A stretch of DNA of 8,077 nt from an uncultured Roseiflexaceae bacterium (GTDB lineage: Bacteria; Chloroflexota; Chloroflexia; Chloroflexales; Roseiflexaceae), in the NCBI GenBank assembly GCA_937988885.1, contig CALKHR010000012.1, positions 1-8,077 on the forward strand, written 5' to 3'. This document shows, piece by piece, positions 5,922-8,077 of the stretch; the first letter of the stretch is position 1, and every line of letters begins with the position of its first letter. The position numbers and the translations under genes were made by a program. The notes beneath the pieces were generated by a model. The model was not told the DNA's origin and did no database searches. It saw nothing but the letters and a program-made list of their open reading frames with translations.

Positions 5922-7436
5922 TTACGTCGTCAATGTGGTCGCACGCTGGGTGGCATAGCTCATAATCTTCTCCTGGCTCGCCTCACCAGCTTGCAGTTCG
6001 CCCGTGATGCGGCCCTCGCACATCACGATCACCCGATGGCTCATCCGCAGGATCTCGGGCAACTCCGAAGAGATCATAATGATCGATTTGCCCTGGCGCG
6101 CCAAGTCATTCAGCAAGCGATAGATCTCACTCTTTGCGCCAACATCGATGCCGCGCGTCGGCTCATCGAAGATCAGAATATCGCTATCGGCGGTCAGCCA
6201 CTTGCCGATGATCACCTTCTGCTGATTCCCACCCGAAAGATTACGGACCTGCTGCTGCGTACTCGGCGTCTTGATCGCGAGATTCTGCACTTGGCGCATC
6301 GTCACATCGCGGGCGCGCTGTGTATCGACCAAACTGCTCAGACGCAGAAAACGCCGCAACGACGCCAACACAGTATTCGCCTCGACATCCAAGCCCAACA
6401 CCAGCCCGTACCGCTTGCGGTCCTCCGAGAGATAGCCGATGCCATGACGCACCGCGTCGCTGGGGCTGCGGATCGTGCAGCGCTGCCCGTGAATGTAGAT
6501 CTCGCCCCGATCGATCGGGTCGGCGCCGAAGATCGCGCGCGCCACCTCGGTGCGCCCGGCCCCCATCAGGCCCGCAAAGCCAAGGATCTCGCCCCGCCGC
6601 AGCACAAAGCTCACATCGCGCAACTCTTGGCCGCGACTCAGGCCGCGCACCTCCAGCACCACGTCGCTGCTCGGCTGCTCCGGCAGTTCCGGCGAGCTCT
6701 CGTAGATAGTGCGGCCCACCATCAGGTTGATAATCTGATCGGTGGTGGTTTCGGCGGTTTCGAGCGTGGCGATCGTGTGGCCGTCGCGCATCACCGTCAC
6801 GCGGTCGCTCAACTCCTTGATCTCGTCGATGCGATGCGAGATATACACGATTCCCGTGCCCTGCTCGCGCAACCGCCTGATGATCCGAAACAAATCCTCG
6901 ATCTCCGCGACGGTCAGCGCTGCGGTCGGCTCGTCCATAATCAGCACATTGGCGTTGAACGAAAGCGCCTTGGCGATCTCCACCATCTGCTGCTGCGCGA
7001 TACTGAGATCGGCCACCTTGGTGCGTGGATCGAGCCGCAAGTGCATGCTGTCGAACAGCTCTTGCGTCTGCCGATTGAGCTGCGCTTCATCGAGCAACAG
7101 GCCAAAGCCACGGCGCGGCTCGCGCCCGATGAAGATGTTCTGCGCCAAGGTGAGGTGCGGCATCAGGTTGAGTTCCTGATGGATCATGCTGATGCCAAGC
7201 TGTTGGGCGGCCCCAGGCGAAGGGATAACCACCTCGTTGCCTTTATAGATGATGGTGCCCATATCGGGGCGGTAAATGCCCGCCAAGATTTTCATCAATG
7301 TCGATTTGCCAGCACCGTTTTCTCCACACAATGCCAGGATCTCGCCGGCACGCAGCTCGAAATGGCCGTTGCTCAGCGCCTGAACACCGGGAAAACTCTT
7401 TTGGATGCCGTGCATGGAAACGAGGATATCGCTCAT
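5922..7436 (-). CDS. rbsA: Sugar ABC transporter ATP-binding protein, double NBD (RbsA-like)
   Basis: A 504-residue cytoplasmic ATPase with two fused nucleotide-binding domains that drives sugar import through the RbsC-type permease. Domain 1 has Walker A GENGAGKST (38-46), Q-loop region HQELN (86-90), a weak signature LSIAQ (144-148), Walker B LIMDEP (165-170) and switch His201. Domain 2 has a degenerate Walker A, GLMGAGRTE (289-297), lacking the catalytic lysine, but a canonical signature LSGGNQQ (400-406) and Walker B LIFDEP (421-426); SSELPE (456-461) lacks the switch histidine. This asymmetric pair is typical of RbsA/MglA proteins and is not damage. Start at 7436 is set by GGAGGT (7441-7446) four bases upstream; a longer frame from a TTG at 7496 has no ribosome site there. 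First gene of the operon, under the promoter at 7536-7564. Confidence 0.95.
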   Translation of the reverse strand: MSDILVSMHGIQKSFPGVQALSNGHFELRAGEILALCGENGAGKSTLMKILAGIYRPDMGTIIYKGNEVVIPSPGAAQQLGISMIHQELNLMPHLTLAQNIFIGREPRRGFGLLLDEAQLNRQTQELFDSMHLRLDPRTKVADLSIAQQQMVEIAKALSFNANVLIMDEPTAALTVAEIEDLFRIIRRLREQGTGIVYISHRIDEIKELSDRVTVMRDGHTIATLETAETTTDQIINLMVGRTIYESSPELPEQPSSDVVLEVRGLSRGQELRDVSFVLRRGEILGFAGLMGAGRTEVARAIFGADPIDRGEIYIHGQRCTIRSPSDAVRHGIGYLSEDRKRYGLVLGLDVEANTVLASLRRFLRLSSLVDTQRARDVTMRQVQNLAIKTPSTQQQVRNLSGGNQQKVIIGKWLTADSDILIFDEPTRGIDVGAKSEIYRLLNDLARQGKSIIMISSELPEILRMSHRVIVMCEGRITGELQAGEASQEKIMSYATQRATTLTT

Positions 7437-7524
7437 GGGCACCTCCAACCATGTCAACGCGCAAGATGCCACGCAACAATGGCTTAGCACCAGCAAAAAG
7501 AGATGTATGGTGAGAAAGGATGGG

Positions 7525-7540
7525 ATGTTACGGATAACAT
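7525..7540. promoter_or_regulatory. Candidate operator for the LacI-family repressor
   Basis: ATGTTA (7525-7530) and TAACAT (7535-7540) are perfect 6-bp complements with four bases between them. The site covers most of the -10 box and runs to about +4, a classic place for a LacI-type repressor to block RNA polymerase. Its right half shares CGGATAACA with the E. coli lac operator, perhaps by chance since the recognition helix here (Thr15-Met16) differs from LacI (Tyr-Gln). I found no clear second copy. Confidence 0.55.
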
Positions 7541-7564
7541 ATCATGTAGTGGAGCATTTGTCAA
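7536..7564 (-). promoter_or_regulatory. Sigma70-type promoter of the transporter operon
   Basis: On the minus strand a perfect TTGACA (7559-7564) and TATGTT (7536-7541, four of six) are exactly 17 bases apart. The predicted start is near 7529, leaving a leader of about 93 bases before the rbsA ATG. This is the best promoter in the window and precedes the first transporter gene. Confidence 0.7.
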
Positions 7565-7571
7565 TCATTAA

Positions 7572-7594
7572 GGCTGCTTTTTCATGTTCCAGCC
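7572..7594. repeat. Short inverted repeat just upstream of the operon promoter
   Basis: GGCTG (7572-7576) and CAGCC (7590-7594) flank 13 bases at roughly -43 to -65 of the rbsA promoter. On the minus strand it is followed by TTAATGATT, so it could be a weak terminator for upstream transcription, or an activator site. Short enough to be chance. Confidence 0.25.
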
Positions 7595-7714
7595 ATACAA
7601 CGACACATACAGCGATCTCAAGCGAGGATTATCATTGTAAATAGCGGATATAGGCGTATAGAGGTATCAAGCACACGCCCAACACCACAGAGGGATTTGG
7701 GGAAAACGAGACGA

Positions 7715-7747
7715 GTTTCGAGAAACACTGCTGTGGATACGAGCAGT
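7715..7747. repeat. Two abutting inverted repeats upstream of the operon
   Basis: GTTTC-GA-GAAAC (7715-7726) is directly followed by ACTGCT (7727-7732), which pairs with AGCAGT (7742-7747) around nine bases. CCACAG (7685-7690) can also pair with CTGTGG (7731-7736), competing with the second repeat. They lie some 40 bases past the stop of the doubtful ORF at 7788-8048 and could be its weak terminator, or a binding site. Confidence 0.3.
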
Positions 7748-7787
7748 AAGGGGAATTCATCAGTGGGAAGGATGCCCGAAGTTCCGA

Positions 7788-8048
7788 TCAGCGAGCATTG
7801 ATAGACCGATATTCAACCGTAGGTTTATCGATAACTGCTTTGATCACTTGCCGAATGTGCCGCTGGACACCCTCTAAGGTAACCGGGATGAACAATGGCG
7901 TTACACCGCTCGCTTCCGAACGACTTGTACTCTCACCAGCCGCAAATAGAGCATCGCTCAAAGGAGTTATGAGTGTGTCAGAGGCGTTTAAGGACAGGGC
8001 GACAATCACCATCAAAACACCACGATGTATCGACTGTACCATCTTCAT
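7788..8048 (-). CDS. Doubtful small ORF, possible exported or membrane peptide
   Basis: An 86-codon frame that I do not recognise. For it: it starts MKMVQ, has a G-rich ribosome-like site (GGGGAG, four bases before the ATG), and a basic start followed by a hydrophobic run (GVLMVIVALSL, residues 10-20) like a weak signal peptide or anchor; the C-terminal half (about 59-86) is amphipathic and basic. Against it: third-codon-position G+C is only about half (39 of 84 codons counted, start and any ATG aside), lower than its neighbours appear, and an equally long frame is open on the opposite strand. It ends about 350 bases before rbsA, beyond that gene's promoter, so it is not part of the operon. 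Confidence 0.3.
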   Translation of the reverse strand: MKMVQSIHRGVLMVIVALSLNASDTLITPLSDALFAAGESTSRSEASGVTPLFIPVTLEGVQRHIRQVIKAVIDKPTVEYRSINAR

Positions 8049-8077
8049 GACTCTCCCCTCCCGTTGAGTGGTGCTCA

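Larger units (their letters stand above)
7437..7787. other. Regulatory intergenic region upstream of rbsA
   Basis: This 351-base stretch has no convincing gene. It holds, in minus-strand order: two abutting inverted repeats (7715-7747), an AT-rich stretch (about 7625-7670), a 5-bp inverted repeat (7572-7594), the rbsA promoter and operator candidate (7525-7564), a leader of about 93 bases and the rbsA ribosome site GGAGGT (7441-7446). Confidence 0.7.

Noticed and set aside
7452..7457. A second perfect TTGACA on the minus strand, close to the rbsA start
   Set aside because: No -10 box at 16 to 18 bases; it lies at the ribosome site and is probably chance.
5814..7487. A 557-codon plus-strand frame opposite rbsA
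   Set aside because: It mirrors a clear double-NBD ATPase on the other strand, is rich in His/Arg/Gln with no motif, and is an artefact of GC-rich codon bias.
7437..7496. Longer N-terminus for the ATPase
   Set aside because: It starts at TTG without a ribosome site, whereas GGAGGT precedes the ATG at 7436 and the family N-terminus starts there.
7798..8067. An 89-codon plus-strand frame opposite the doubtful small ORF
   Set aside because: Starts at TTG with no ribosome site and shows no recognisable domain.

Overview
The window carries a six-gene, single-direction (minus strand) locus built around a CUT2 (ribose-type) sugar ABC transporter. In transcription order, from high to low coordinates: an RbsA-like double ATPase (7436-5922), an RbsC-like permease (5825-4827), a lipoprotein sugar-binding protein (4683-3676), a LacI/GalR-family repressor (3536-2520), a CPA1-type cation/proton antiporter (2359-656) and an RbsD/FucU-family sugar mutarotase (579-160). 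The order A-C-B-regulator resembles E. coli rbsDACBKR, but the mutarotase is at the far end, no kinase gene is present, and an antiporter lies between regulator and mutarotase.

Organism: the DNA is moderately GC-rich, with clear Shine-Dalgarno sites and sigma70-type promoters. The binding protein is a lipoprotein (LAAC lipobox plus Ser/Thr/Gly linker), as expected where there is no enclosed periplasm. Together with the general look of the proteins this suggests a monoderm, possibly Chloroflexota (Chloroflexales-like). This is inference, not proof.

Control: the most informative non-coding signal lies upstream of rbsA. A sigma70 promoter (TTGACA, 17 bp, TATGTT; 7564-7536) is overlapped by an inverted repeat (ATGTTA-4-TAACAT, 7525-7540), placed where a LacI-family repressor would block RNA polymerase. 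The adjacent repressor gene is the obvious candidate ligand-controlled regulator. Further weaker promoters lie before lacI, before the antiporter and before the mutarotase. Hairpins lie after the binding-protein gene, between rbsA and rbsC, and after the mutarotase.

Working model: the binding protein captures a monosaccharide outside the membrane, RbsC/RbsA import it, the mutarotase interconverts its ring or anomeric forms, and the repressor senses it. Binding-pocket differences from E. coli RbsB and the FucU-like signature of the mutarotase make ribose uncertain as the substrate. Ends: 1-159 holds two tandem hairpins and no confident gene. 7437-7787 is the regulatory region. 7788-8048 holds only a doubtful small ORF. 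I see an ordinary sugar-uptake locus with some unusual details, not a clearly new system.
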